Part shown: in pieces, positions 1 to 9,190 of the stretch
Position numbering within the stretch: position 1 is the first letter of the stretch
How the letters are laid out: each line of letters opens with the position of its first letter
Assembly: GCA_964401995.1 (NCBI GenBank)
Contig: CAYOAP010000013.1
Coordinates: forward strand, 1-64,000
Source of the DNA: DATCBF01 sp964401995
GTDB taxonomy: Bacteria; Actinomycetota; Thermoleophilia; Solirubrobacterales; 70-9
Direction: 5' to 3'
DNA: 64,000 nucleotides
The notes under the pieces: generated by a model
What the model saw: the letters and a program-made list of their open reading frames with translations, nothing else
What the model was told of the DNA's origin: nothing
The model's database searches: none
Program-made: the position numbers and the translations under genes

Positions 1-2
1 TC

Positions 3-296
3 CGCGGCGGCTACAACGTCTACCCGCGCGAGGTCGAGGAGGTGCTCTACGAGCATCCGAAGATCCGCGAAGCCGCCGTCGTCGGCGTACCCCATGACCA
101 GTGGGGCGAGGAGATCGGCGCCGCGATCGTCCTCCACGAGGGCGAGGAGCTGGCGCCCGAGGAGGTCAGCGCCTACGTCAAGGAGCGGATCGCCGCCTAC
201 AAGTACCCGCGCCTGGTCTGGTTCATCGATGACCTGCCGAAGGGGCCGACGGGCAAGATCCTCAAGCGCGAGATCGACCTCCCCGACGCGGCTTAA
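3..296 (+). CDS. acyl-CoA synthetase / AMP-dependent ligase, C-terminal fragment
   Basis: The 5' end lies outside the window; the frame is open from base 3 to the TAA at 294-296. About 97 C-terminal residues are visible. They contain GGYNVYPREVE, the motif at the start of the mobile C-terminal domain of the ANL (acyl-CoA synthetase, NRPS adenylation, luciferase) superfamily, and PKGPTGKILKRE near the end, which holds the conserved lysine needed for adenylation. The family activates carboxylic acids with ATP and transfers them to CoA. The substrate cannot be read from this domain alone. A 10-bp hairpin follows the stop codon. Family assignment is firm; the specific activity is unknown. Confidence 0.85.
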   Translation, partial: RGGYNVYPREVEEVLYEHPKIREAAVVGVPHDQWGEEIGAAIVLHEGEELAPEEVSAYVKERIAAYKYPRLVWFIDDLPKGPTGKILKREIDLPDAA

Positions 297-313
297 CCGA
301 CACCACATAGTGC

Positions 314-337
314 ATTCCTGGCTGGGCAGCCAGGAAT
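314..337. terminator. 10-bp hairpin after acyl-CoA ligase
   Basis: Arms ATTCCTGGCT (314-323) and AGCCAGGAAT (328-337) are perfect inverse complements around a four-base loop. There is no T-run, so this could be a weak terminator or a regulatory stem in the 89-bp gap before the next gene. Confidence 0.4.
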
Positions 338-385
338 CTGTAGTCTGCTTCCAGGCAGCCGGAGGCACCACCAAAGGAGAGTCGG

Positions 386-1672
386 ATGAGCGTCGCAGCC
401 CAGAAGCTGATGGAGAACATCACCTACGAGGATCTCTACCGCCGCTGGGAGGGAGGCAACTGGAGCGCCTACGACATCGACTTCTCCAAAGACAAGGAGG
501 GGTGGAAAGCGCTGAGCGACATCCAGCGCCGCTCGGCAATGTGGATCTACTCGATGTTCTTCTACGGCGAGGATCGGGTCGCCGACACCCTGGCCCCCTA
601 CATCACCGCCGCCCCGACCGAGGAGCAGTCCTACTTCCTCGCCACCCAGCAGGTCGACGAGGTCCGTCACTCGGTCTTCTTCCACCGCTTCTTCAAAGAG
701 GTGATCGGCGTCGGCGGCGACTCGCTGCAGGCCACCCTCGCCTCCACCCTGCCCCAGCTCAACTGGGGCTATCGCGGGATCTTCGACCGCCTCGACGTGA
801 TGGCCGAGGAACTGCGCAAGGACCGCTCGCTGCCCAAGTACGCGCAGGCGATCACTCTCTACCACCTGATCGTCGAGGGCTCCCTGGCCCAGCCCGGCCA
901 GCACTTCATCGAGGACTTCTTCGCCACCGAAGACACGATGCCCGGCTTCAGCGCCGGGATGGCAAACGTCTCCAAGGACGAGCAGCGCCACATCGGCTTC
1001 GGGGTCAAGGTGCTCTCCGAACTGCTGGCCGAGGGGGCGCCAGGGTCAGAGGAGAATCGGGCCGCGGTGATCGAGCTGCTGCGCGAAACGCTGCCCTACG
1101 GCCCCGCCGTCTTCTCGCCGCCGAACCTCGACCGCGAATACACCGAGTGCTACGGCTTCACCCTGGAGGACATCTTCGCCTTCGGCCTGAAGCTGATCCG
1201 CCAGCGCTGGCGCACGATCGGCTACCCGACCGAGGAGATGCCTCCCGGCGTCTTCCCCTTCGACCCCGAGAAATCGGAGGAGGAAATCGCCGAGCGCCAG
1301 GTGAAGTTGATGATGGCCGGGATCCTCGGCCCCCCGGACGGGCCGAAGCCGGAATCGACGCCGGAGCTGCAGCGCCTCTACTTCGACGTGATCCAGCGCG
1401 TCGCCAATCCAAAGGCCGCCAACGGCTCCCGCCTCGTCTACCAGTACCGCTTCACCGACGCCGACCCCTGGCATCTGGTCTTGGACAACGGCTCCACCCG
1501 GGTCGAGCCAGGCGAAGCCCCTGACCCGGACCTCGTGCTCGAAGCCAGCTGGGCGGACTTCGTCGCCACTGGCAAACCGGACGCCAACCCGCTGAAGATG
1601 ATCCTCCAGCGTCGCCTGCGCCCACGCGGGTCGATCCGTGAGATCGCACGGATGCGCAAGGTCTTCGGCTGA
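386..1672 (+). CDS. R2-like diiron (or Mn/Fe) oxidase with C-terminal SCP2-like domain
   Basis: 428 residues. Residues 1-310 have the ribonucleotide-reductase-R2/ferritin-like helical fold: candidate metal ligands are E62, E92-x-x-H95 (DEVRH), E164 (IVEGSL) and E199-x-x-H202 (DEQRH). Their spacing matches R2-like ligand-binding oxidases better than true class I R2 proteins, and no catalytic alpha subunit gene is nearby. Residues about 345-425 look like an SCP2 sterol-carrier domain (WHLVLDNG, then DLVLEASWADFVATGK), suggesting a hydrophobic ligand. The start is ATG 386 with AAAGGAG about 7 bases upstream. The role is probably two-electron oxidation of a lipid-like substrate; that is inference. 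Confidence 0.75.
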   Translation: MSVAAQKLMENITYEDLYRRWEGGNWSAYDIDFSKDKEGWKALSDIQRRSAMWIYSMFFYGEDRVADTLAPYITAAPTEEQSYFLATQQVDEVRHSVFFHRFFKEVIGVGGDSLQATLASTLPQLNWGYRGIFDRLDVMAEELRKDRSLPKYAQAITLYHLIVEGSLAQPGQHFIEDFFATEDTMPGFSAGMANVSKDEQRHIGFGVKVLSELLAEGAPGSEENRAAVIELLRETLPYGPAVFSPPNLDREYTECYGFTLEDIFAFGLKLIRQRWRTIGYPTEEMPPGVFPFDPEKSEEEIAERQVKLMMAGILGPPDGPKPESTPELQRLYFDVIQRVANPKAANGSRLVYQYRFTDADPWHLVLDNGSTRVEPGEAPDPDLVLEASWADFVATGKPDANPLKMILQRRLRPRGSIREIARMRKVFG

Positions 1673-2793
1673 GCTGACCTGGCTACGGGCACACCTGCGC
1701 TGGGTCCTTGCCGGCGTCGCCATCGTGGTCGTCGCCCTCGTGGCGGGCGCGGCCGCAGCCTGGCATTTCTCCTCGGCCGTCCTCGTCCCCGACCACTCGG
1801 ACTGGCCCGAGAACGTCACCGTCGAGTCGCTCGGGACAGGCAGGATCGTGCTCTCGCGTTCCGACGACACCCTCCGCCCCGGCGTCTACGGCATCGGCTG
1901 GCGCGCCGGGCACGCGATCGTCGGCGAAGTCCTCGCCAGCGATGACGACTCGGTGACCCGCCGGCTGCGCAGCGTCGACGGCTACCTGCCGGCGGAAACA
2001 AAGGTCGCGATCGAGCCCGACGTCTATGCCACCAACCCAAAGCAGGCGCTGGGGCTGCCGTTCACGACCGTCTCAATCCCCGGCGAACTTGGCCCGATGC
2101 CGGCCTGGGAGATCCCGGGGCGGAGTCACACTTGGGCGATCGTCGTCCACGGCATCAACGGCAGCCCGCTGGAGGGCCTGCGGATCGCGCCGACCCTGCA
2201 CCGCGCCGGCCTGCCGACGCTGCTGACCACCTACCGCGAGGACCCCGGCGCACCGCCCAGCCCCGACGGCTTCCACCACCAGGGCCTGACCGAGTGGCGC
2301 GGCGGCGCGCTATGCGTTCGCCCACGGCGCCCAGCATCTGGTCCTGGTCGGCTACTCGATGGGCGGCGCGATCGTGACCCAGTTCATGGAGCGCTCGCCA
2401 CTGGTCAACCGCGTCGCCGGGCTCGTGCTCGACGCGCCGGCGCTCAACTGGAAGGCGATCCTCGAATTCAACGCGACCGAGATGGGGTTCCCATCCTTTG
2501 CGGCGCTGCCGGTCGAGTGGGCGATCGATGCCCGCATCAACGCCGATTGAGACAGCCTCGACGCGATCCAGCACCCCGACGACTTCCAGCTGCCGATCCT
2601 GCTCTTCCACGGGACTGACGATGAACTGGTGCCGATCTCGACCAGTGACGAATTCGCCGCCGAGCTGCCGCGCTGGGTCAAACTCTTCCGCGTCCCCAGG
2701 GCAGGCCATACCGAGGCGTGGAACGTAGACCCCCAGCTTTACGACCGCAGGTTGAAAGCGTTCCTCGAGCAGGTAGCTGCCGAAGGCCGCTAA
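1638..2793 (+). pseudogene. alpha/beta hydrolase, broken by a frameshift and an in-frame stop
   Basis: An N-terminal membrane segment (VLAGVAIVVVALVAG) is followed by an extracytoplasmic-type hydrolase domain with AIVVHGING. The reading frame moves near 2300-2312: up to TEWRGG it is read in one frame, and from RYAFAHGAQHLVLVGYSMGG, which carries the GxSxG nucleophile elbow, in another. A second lesion is the TGA at 2548-2550, after which the same frame continues through ILLFHGTDDELVP (acid-loop region) and RAGHTEAW (catalytic His) to the TAA at 2791-2793. A TGG codon would fit the TGA position. With two independent lesions the gene is probably inactive unless both are sequencing errors. The likely start is GTG 1638, overlapping the upstream gene. 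The end overlaps the convergent amidase gene by 4 bp. Confidence 0.75.
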
Positions 2794-4199
2794 GAGACAG
2801 GCGGACGCTTGTCCGCCCAAGGACGCTCGGCCTCGAGCTGAGCTGCGAGCGAGAGCAGGGTCGCCTCGTCGCCGGGGCGGCCGATGATCTGGACCGCGAG
2901 CGGCATCCCGTCGGCGGCGAAGCCGGCCGGGACTGACATCGCCGGGTTGCCAAGGTGGTTCCAGGGGATGCAGTAGGGGTAGACCCGGCTCATCCCCAGC
3001 ACCGTGCGCAGTGCGCTGCGACCCTCCCAGCTGCGGATCGGGATCGCGGTGCTGCCCATCACCGGCGTCATCAGCACATCGCAGGAATCGAAGATCGCGT
3101 TGATCCGGCGGGCATCTGCCTCGCGGCCTCGCAGGGCTTTCTCGAAGACGCTGTCGGGGAGGTAATGGCCGAGTCTGCCAAAGCCGCGGGTGCGGCGTTC
3201 GAGCCGCTCCGGGTGCGGGACTTCGGCGACGGTGTCGGCGACGCCACGGAGGAAGCGCGGGGTGATGTTGTTGCCGACCCCGCCCCACTCGGGATCGCGC
3301 TGGGCGACCTCGTGGCCGAGCGTGCCCAGCAGGGCGGCGGTGTCGGCGACCGCGGCCTTGACCTCGTCGGAGACCTTTGCCGGAGCGGCGGCGCGCGGAG
3401 GGACGGTCGACCAGGCGACGCGCAGCTTGCCCGGCGCCGTCTTCGCCGACTCGACGAAGGGCCGCTCGGGGGGCGGCGGCGCCCCCGGCTCCGGCGAGCC
3501 GCCGGCTGTGATGTCGAGCCAGAGCGCCGTGTCGAGCACGGTGCGGCTGAGGCAGCCGTTGACGGCAAGCCCGTTCCAATATTCGAGCTGGGGGGCGAAG
3601 GAGATCCGGCCGCGCTGCGGCTTCAGGCCAAAGAGGCCGCAGGAGGCGGCGGGCAGACGGATCGAGCCGCCGCCATCGCCGGCTGAGGCGATCGGGACCA
3701 GGCCCGCCGCGACCGCCGCGCCGCTGCCGCCGCTCGACCCAGCGGGAGAGCGCTGCGGGTTCCAGGGGTTGCGGGTGACGCCGTAGGTGGCCGACTCGGT
3801 GAAGCCGCAGATCGCCATCTCCGGCAGCAGGGTCAGGCCGACGATGATCGCGCCCGCCTCGCGCAGCCGCCGCACCATCTCGCAGTCGGCACGGGCCGGC
3901 TCGGTGTATGCGTCGGTGCCGTGGGTGTTGATCTCGCCGGCGACGTCGACTTCGTCCTTGATCGCGATCGGCACCCCGAGCAGCGGCCGTTCGTCGCCGC
4001 CCTTGAGCCGCGCCTCGGCCTGCTCTGCCTCGAGCAGCGCCCGCTCGGCGAAGACCTTGCGGAACGAGTTCAGCTCCGGGTCGAGCTTCTCGATCCGGTC
4101 GAGGCAGAGCTGCACCAGCTCGGTCGGGGAGACCTCCCCCGCCCGCACCATCTCAGCCTGCTTGGCGGCCCCCGCGAATGCGATCTCCTGATCGGCCAT
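2790..4199 (-). CDS. amidase signature family hydrolase
   Basis: 469 residues, normal for the family. The Ser-cisSer-Lys catalytic set is visible: K81 in IAIKDE, the glycine/serine-rich AGSSGGSGAA around residues 153-162 (cis-Ser S155/S156), and nucleophile S179 in GDGGGSIRLPAA. The usual GSD/GTD before the GGS is replaced by AGD, a mild variant. The family hydrolyses C-N amide bonds and includes GatA, but with no gatB or gatC nearby this is a catabolic or detoxifying amidase of unknown substrate. It begins 10 bp after the upstream channel gene and is the last gene of a tetR-MMPL-channel-amidase run. Confidence 0.88.
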   Translation of the reverse strand: MADQEIAFAGAAKQAEMVRAGEVSPTELVQLCLDRIEKLDPELNSFRKVFAERALLEAEQAEARLKGGDERPLLGVPIAIKDEVDVAGEINTHGTDAYTEPARADCEMVRRLREAGAIIVGLTLLPEMAICGFTESATYGVTRNPWNPQRSPAGSSGGSGAAVAAGLVPIASAGDGGGSIRLPAASCGLFGLKPQRGRISFAPQLEYWNGLAVNGCLSRTVLDTALWLDITAGGSPEPGAPPPPERPFVESAKTAPGKLRVAWSTVPPRAAAPAKVSDEVKAAVADTAALLGTLGHEVAQRDPEWGGVGNNITPRFLRGVADTVAEVPHPERLERRTRGFGRLGHYLPDSVFEKALRGREADARRINAIFDSCDVLMTPVMGSTAIPIRSWEGRSALRTVLGMSRVYPYCIPWNHLGNPAMSVPAGFAADGMPLAVQIIGRPGDEATLLSLAAQLEAERPWADKRPPVS

Positions 4200-4209
4200 A
4201 GGGACGATC

Positions 4210-6198
4210 CTATTCCTCAGCCAGCACCACGACCCGGTCGCCTGGCTCGATCGCGATCGGCGCCGACTTGGCGAGATTGATGTGGACGCCGAAGCCGGCA
4301 GCTGGATCGCCCGCCTCGACAGCCCGGCGGTAGCCGATTGCGCACTCGCCGCGGCGCCTGGCGGCCTCGATCACGGTCGCGTAATTGGTCTCCGCCCCAG
4401 GCGCCAGGTAGTCGCTCGCCGGCCGCAGGTAGATCTCGCTGCCCTCGGCCGAGAACAGCTCGGCGAAGACATTGGCCAGCTCGCGGTTCTCGGCGATCTG
4501 GGTCAGCATCAGGCTGATGATCTTGTCGCTGACGATGACGTCATCGACCCGGGTCACCTCGGCCAGCTGACGGTTGCGGTCGTCGATCATCTCGCTGACG
4601 ATGGTGAAGTGAGCTTGGCGCTGCTCGGCGATGTCGCGCAGGTGGAGCAGGGTGACCAGCGTCCTCGCGTCGGCCCGCTGGGCATCGAGGCGGTCGGAAT
4701 CGCAGAGCGCGATCACGTGGTCGAAACTCGCCACGTCAATCGCCTCCAGCCGCTCGCGATCGGTGGTGCTTCCCGGCTGGTAGACCACCTTGGCGTTGGA
4801 TGCGCCGGCGCACTCGCGCGCGATGCATGCCTCGGCATCCAGGTCGTCGCTGACCAGGACCAGCTCTGAGCCGGCGAGCAGGAACTTGTCGAACTCATTG
4901 ATCACCGCCGGGGCGCCGTGGTTCCAGCCGAGGATCAGAATCCGCTCGGGCTTGCGAGGCGTCGGCGGCGAGGTGGCGATCGCCGCGGTGTCGATCTCCG
5001 CCGTGCGCGGGGCCGCCGCGGCAAGCTGCTGGTTGTCTTCGGCGATCGCGATCAGCCGCTCGTCGTCAGCGACCAGATGCTCCGGGCTCGGATTGAGCGT
5101 GACCTTGCCGGCGCTGTCGATAACCCCGATCGGCGAGCAGTCCTCGTAGGCAAGCATCGCCTCGGCGAAGGGCCGCCCGACCAGGCTCTCGTCCTCGCGG
5201 AAGTAGATCTCGTCGCCGTCGAAATCGAGCAGCTCGATGAACGCCGCCGAGGCGCCGGACTGGCGCGCCGCGTGGACGACCAGCTTGGCGATCGTCTCGC
5301 GTTTGTCGATCAGGATCGCCTCGCCGCCGCCGACCAGGCCCGCCGCCTGCATGTTCTCGGGGTTGTGGATCTCGGCGACGATGTGGTAATTCAGCTCGCG
5401 GTGGCCAGTGCCCTTGGTCAGGGCGAGGACGACCTTGATCACCTGGGAATCGGGCTCCTCGTCGCCCTCCGGCGCCAGCACGATGATCGAGCGCGCCCGC
5501 TCCGGCCGCACCAACCCGAGGTGGTCGAGATCGATCGGCGAGCCGCTGCGGGTCACGACCCGGGTCCGCTTCGGCCCCACTTTCTCGCGGATCAGATCGT
5601 CCATTTCGACCTTGTCGCGATCGGCGAGGACGACGGCCGAGGGCTTCTTCTCGCTCTCGTTGGCAATCTCCAGCTCGGAGAGGACGGTGAAGATCGTGTC
5701 CGACCAGCCGAGGATCAGGGTGTGGTTCTCCTCCAGCACCACCGAGCGGCCCTTGCGCAGCTCTTCGATCCGCGAGTCGAGGCCGGTCGCGATCACGCCG
5801 ATCAGGGCGCTGACCACGAACAGCCCGCCGAGGGTGACGAACAACATCACCACAAGGAAGGGCCAGTGCCCGTTGTCGCCGGCGATCGTGCCCGGGTCGA
5901 GCGCATGCAGAAGGCTCTTGAACGACTGGCCGACGACGCCGGACTTTTCGTTGCCGGGGGCGAGGTTGCCGAGCAGCACGATCGCGGTGAAGACCGCGAT
6001 CAGGATCCCGGTCACCGCAGCGAGCCAGCCGACCAGGGCCGGCGTCCCCCGCGCCATCGTGTTGTCGAAGGCGTAACGCAGGCGCTGGCCGATCGTTGGC
6101 CGCGAGTCGACCACCAGCGGCGCAGTCGATTTCCCCGCGCGAGAGCCCTGCGCGCTGCGCATCTCTGGCACAACCCGGCGTCCAACCCGCCTGCTCAT
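4210..6198 (-). CDS. CASTOR/POLLUX-like ion channel with RCK (TrkA-N) domains
   Basis: About 662 residues. Two strong membrane segments lie near the N terminus (ALVGWLAAVTGILIAVFTAI and PFLVVMLFVTLGGLFVVSAL). Between them is a pore-loop-like stretch (KSLLHALDPGTIAGDNGH). A long soluble region follows with two RCK-type nucleotide-binding segments (TLILGWSDTIFTVLSEL and RILILGWNHGAPAVINEF). This layout is typical of the CASTOR/POLLUX/SYM8 family of cation channels, including the bacterial homologues. ATG 6198 leaves a 28-bp gap to the MMPL gene; a longer in-frame start at 6294 would overlap MMPL by 68 bp and adds low-complexity sequence. ATG 6162 is another option. The conducted ion is unknown. 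Confidence 0.8.
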   Translation of the reverse strand: MSRRVGRRVVPEMRSAQGSRAGKSTAPLVVDSRPTIGQRLRYAFDNTMARGTPALVGWLAAVTGILIAVFTAIVLLGNLAPGNEKSGVVGQSFKSLLHALDPGTIAGDNGHWPFLVVMLFVTLGGLFVVSALIGVIATGLDSRIEELRKGRSVVLEENHTLILGWSDTIFTVLSELEIANESEKKPSAVVLADRDKVEMDDLIREKVGPKRTRVVTRSGSPIDLDHLGLVRPERARSIIVLAPEGDEEPDSQVIKVVLALTKGTGHRELNYHIVAEIHNPENMQAAGLVGGGEAILIDKRETIAKLVVHAARQSGASAAFIELLDFDGDEIYFREDESLVGRPFAEAMLAYEDCSPIGVIDSAGKVTLNPSPEHLVADDERLIAIAEDNQQLAAAAPRTAEIDTAAIATSPPTPRKPERILILGWNHGAPAVINEFDKFLLAGSELVLVSDDLDAEACIARECAGASNAKVVYQPGSTTDRERLEAIDVASFDHVIALCDSDRLDAQRADARTLVTLLHLRDIAEQRQAHFTIVSEMIDDRNRQLAEVTRVDDVIVSDKIISLMLTQIAENRELANVFAELFSAEGSEIYLRPASDYLAPGAETNYATVIEAARRRGECAIGYRRAVEAGDPAAGFGVHINLAKSAPIAIEPGDRVVVLAEE

Positions 6199-6226
6199 CG
6201 GCGGGAGGATATGGGGACGGTGAAGG

Positions 6227-8458
6227 CTAGGCCTCGACCGGCTCGGGCTCGGCAACCGAGCCCTCGAAGCTGAGGTCGGGCAGGGCCCGGTCAAGCCAGG
6301 ACGGCATCCACCAGTTCCAGGACCCCAGCAGCTTCATCGCCGCCGGCACCAGGATCAGCCGCACCAGGGTCGCGTCAAGCGCGATCGCCACCGCGCAGCC
6401 CAGGCCCAGCTCCTTGATCGAGGGCACTCCGGTGAGCACGAAGACGGCGAAGACGGCGGTCATGATCAGCGCCGCCGAGGAGATCGTGCGGGCGCTGGAG
6501 GAGAGGCCCTCGGCGACCGCCCGCTCGTTGTCGCCATGGCGCAGATAGCGCTCGCGGATCCGCGACATCAGGAAGACCTCGTAGTCCATCGAGAGTCCGA
6601 AGACGACGGCGAAGATCAGCGGCACGTTGATCGTGTCCAGGGCACCCTGGCTTTCGAAGCCAAGCACGCCGTCGAGCCATCCCCACTGGAAGATCGCGAC
6701 GAGGACGCCGAAGGCGGCGCCGATCGAGAGCAGGTTCATCAACACCGCCTTGAGCGGGATCAACAGCGAGCGCAGCATCACCATCAGGACAAGGAAGCTG
6801 AGCGCCAGGACGAAGAGGATGATCTTCCACATCGAGCCGCTGATCTGCTCGCGGACGTCATGGCTGCGGGCCGTTTCGCCGCCGACGTCGACGCTGGCGA
6901 CGTGGCTCAGCGACGCTGCCGGGATCACCGTGTCGCGGAGCCGGTCGATCAGCGAGGCGGCAGCATCGGACTCGCTGGGCGCGCTCGGGGTTGCCTGGAT
7001 CAGGGCGCTGCCGTTGACAAAAGCCGGTGGGGCGACGGAGGCGATCCCCGGCGTCTCCTGCAAGCTCTTGACGAAGCTGCCGACAGCCGCGCGATTCGCG
7101 GCCGAGGCCTCGTCGCTGCCTTCAAAGGCGGCGACGATCAGGACCGGGTCGGTGCCGCCGCCGAGCTGCTTCGCGGCCAGTTCGTTGCCGACCCGCACGT
7201 CGCTTCCCTGCGGAAACTGGGTCAGCGCCTGGGTGCCGGTTTCAAGCGAGAGGACCGGGATGGCGAGAATCAGCAGCACCGCCGAGACCGCGGTGATCGC
7301 CGTCCAGGGGTGCGCCATCACCCTCGTCGTCCACCCTTCCCAGAAGCGGCTGGCGCCAGCCTGGCCCGGCGCCTTCGCGGTGGCCGGGCGGCGCAGGACG
7401 GTGTGCTTGAAGAAGCGCTCGACCCGGCCGACGATGCCGCCGGGCAGGACGCGGTCGCCGAGCATCGCGATCAGGGCCGGCAGCAGCGTGGTCGCGGTCA
7501 GAATCGAGATCGCGACCACGGTCATCGCCCCCAGCGCCATCGAGCGCAGCGCCTGGTTGTCGACCATCCAGAGCCCAGCAAGGGAGATGATCACCGCCAA
7601 GCCGGAGAAGCTGACGGCGAGGCCGGAGGTGGCGAGCGCTTCGGCCCGGGCCTGGTCCTTGTCGCGGCCCGCTTCGCGCTCCTCCCGGTAGCGGGCGAGG
7701 ATGAAGAGCGAGTAGTCGATCGCGACGCCGATCCCGATCATCGAGGCCATGTTGGTGACGAAGACCGAGGTCGTCATCTGCAGCGAGATGAAATAGATCA
7801 GGGCGCCGGTGACAAGCACGCTGACGAAGCCAAGCGTCAACGGCAGGACGGCCGCCGCCAGCGAGCCGAAGACGATCAACAGGATCAAGGCGACGATCGG
7901 GAAGCCGCTCGCCTCGGCCTCCGAGAGATCCTTCTTCGAGATCTCCTGCATCCCCGCCCAGATCGTCGGCTGGCCGACGAGGTACGGCGTGACGCCGGCG
8001 CGGGCGGTTCCGGGTTCGAGGTCCGAGCGCAAAGTCGACGCCGAATCGATCAGCTCGTCGGGGGAGCGTTCGCTGCGCAGCGGCAGCAGCGCGAAGCCCG
8101 TGGCCCGCAGCCGGCGCTCCGCCTGGCGGGCGGCCGACGGCGCCAAGGTCACTCCGTCGAGGGTCGCGACCTCGCGGCGGACCCTGTCGACGGCGGCCGA
8201 GATCGCGGCCGGACCGGCGTCGGGCGCAGCCTTGAGCGCGACCGAGATCCCGTTCGACTTTGACCCGAAGTCTCGCTGCAGCGAGTCGCTGACCGCCTTC
8301 GACTGGCTGCCGGGCACATCGAAGCCGCCGCCGGTGAGATGTTCGGTCTGCCGCGAGGCGAAGGGAAGGGCGCAAACGACTATCGCCACCCAAGCCGCCA
8401 CCACCCAACGCCGGCGGCGGCCCAAGAAACCGGCGAGGTGTGTCATTGCGTCGCGCAT
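6227..8458 (-). CDS. MMPL/RND-type membrane transporter
   Basis: 743 residues with the MMPL duplication: a leading membrane helix (RWVVAAWVAIVVCALPF), a periplasmic-type domain, a cluster of helices containing GIGVAIDYSLFILARYREE, then a second copy with GLSMDYEVFLMSRIRE. The Asp-Tyr pairs in these two motifs are the conserved proton-relay positions of the family. MMPL proteins export lipids or hydrophobic compounds using the proton gradient. A TetR regulator lies 70 bp upstream on the same strand, a common arrangement for ligand-induced efflux. The substrate cannot be deduced. A second, unrelated-context MMPL gene lies at 31545-33683. Confidence 0.92.
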   Translation of the reverse strand: MRDAMTHLAGFLGRRRRWVVAAWVAIVVCALPFASRQTEHLTGGGFDVPGSQSKAVSDSLQRDFGSKSNGISVALKAAPDAGPAAISAAVDRVRREVATLDGVTLAPSAARQAERRLRATGFALLPLRSERSPDELIDSASTLRSDLEPGTARAGVTPYLVGQPTIWAGMQEISKKDLSEAEASGFPIVALILLIVFGSLAAAVLPLTLGFVSVLVTGALIYFISLQMTTSVFVTNMASMIGIGVAIDYSLFILARYREEREAGRDKDQARAEALATSGLAVSFSGLAVIISLAGLWMVDNQALRSMALGAMTVVAISILTATTLLPALIAMLGDRVLPGGIVGRVERFFKHTVLRRPATAKAPGQAGASRFWEGWTTRVMAHPWTAITAVSAVLLILAIPVLSLETGTQALTQFPQGSDVRVGNELAAKQLGGGTDPVLIVAAFEGSDEASAANRAAVGSFVKSLQETPGIASVAPPAFVNGSALIQATPSAPSESDAAASLIDRLRDTVIPAASLSHVASVDVGGETARSHDVREQISGSMWKIILFVLALSFLVLMVMLRSLLIPLKAVLMNLLSIGAAFGVLVAIFQWGWLDGVLGFESQGALDTINVPLIFAVVFGLSMDYEVFLMSRIRERYLRHGDNERAVAEGLSSSARTISSAALIMTAVFAVFVLTGVPSIKELGLGCAVAIALDATLVRLILVPAAMKLLGSWNWWMPSWLDRALPDLSFEGSVAEPEPVEA

Positions 8459-8528
8459 TGGCTGGTTAGCCAGCTTTAACTCTGCGACGCACTTCGTCTG
8501 TGAGGAGCATCACTCCAAGGCAGCCGGA

Positions 8529-9137
8529 CTACTCAGCGACGAGCAAAAAGCGGGCCGAGGCGGCGCCGGCCGCGAGGGCGGCGCTGTTGTCGCGCTCGGT
8601 GTCGGAGAGCGCCTGCAGGGCGAAGCCGTCGCCGACCGCGAACAGGTAGGAGACGATCGCCTCGGCGTCGTAGCGCAGGTTGAGCACTCCCTCGCGCTCC
8701 TTTGCCTCCAGCACCTCGGCGACGTGGGAGCGGGTGCGGGCGAAGAGCTGGCCGACCTCACGGCGGATGTCGGCGTTGCGGCGGCCGGCGCTGAACAGCT
8801 CGTAGAGCAGGAAGAAGAAGGCCGGCTCGTTCTCGATCATGTCGGTGAGGCTGGCGAGGAGAACGTTGAGCACGTCATCGACCGACTGGGCTTTGTCGAG
8901 GCGGGCATCGAGCCTCGCCACCCTGATCTCGGTGTCGCGGCGCACGACCTCGATCAGCAGCCGCTCCTTGGTCCCGAAGTAGTAGTGCAGGAGGCCGCGG
9001 CTGACCCCGGCCTCGGCGGCGACCTGCTCGAAGGTCGAGCCCGCCGCCCCGCGCTTGGCGACGCTCTCGCGCATCGCGTTGACGATGCGCTGGGCCTTCT
9101 CGCCGTTCAGCTCGCGCTCTTTTGTGGCTGCCTCCAT
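8529..9137 (-). CDS. TetR family transcriptional regulator
   Basis: 202 residues. The N-terminal helix-turn-helix is clear (TFEQVAAEAGVSRGLLHYYF, residues about 34-53, followed by GTKERLL), the standard TetR DNA-binding signature. The C-terminal three-quarters is helical and variable, as expected for a ligand-binding domain. It is co-directional with and just upstream of the MMPL transporter, so it probably represses the tetR-MMPL-channel-amidase run and responds to a transported compound. No clear palindromic operator was found in the 53-bp gap upstream. ATG 9137 is the first plausible start, with a weak GGGGAA ribosome-binding stretch. Confidence 0.92.
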   Translation of the reverse strand: MEAATKERELNGEKAQRIVNAMRESVAKRGAAGSTFEQVAAEAGVSRGLLHYYFGTKERLLIEVVRRDTEIRVARLDARLDKAQSVDDVLNVLLASLTDMIENEPAFFFLLYELFSAGRRNADIRREVGQLFARTRSHVAEVLEAKEREGVLNLRYDAEAIVSYLFAVGDGFALQALSDTERDNSAALAAGAASARFLLVAE

Positions 9138-9190
9138 CGTTTCCCCAGTCTAGGACGCCCGGCGGGCGGGTTGCCCGACGGGGTGTGGCA

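Noticed and set aside
94..1524. 476-codon open frame over the R2-like gene
   Set aside because: Arg/Pro/Ala-rich shadow frame in GC-rich DNA; the real frame has recognisable metal-binding motifs.
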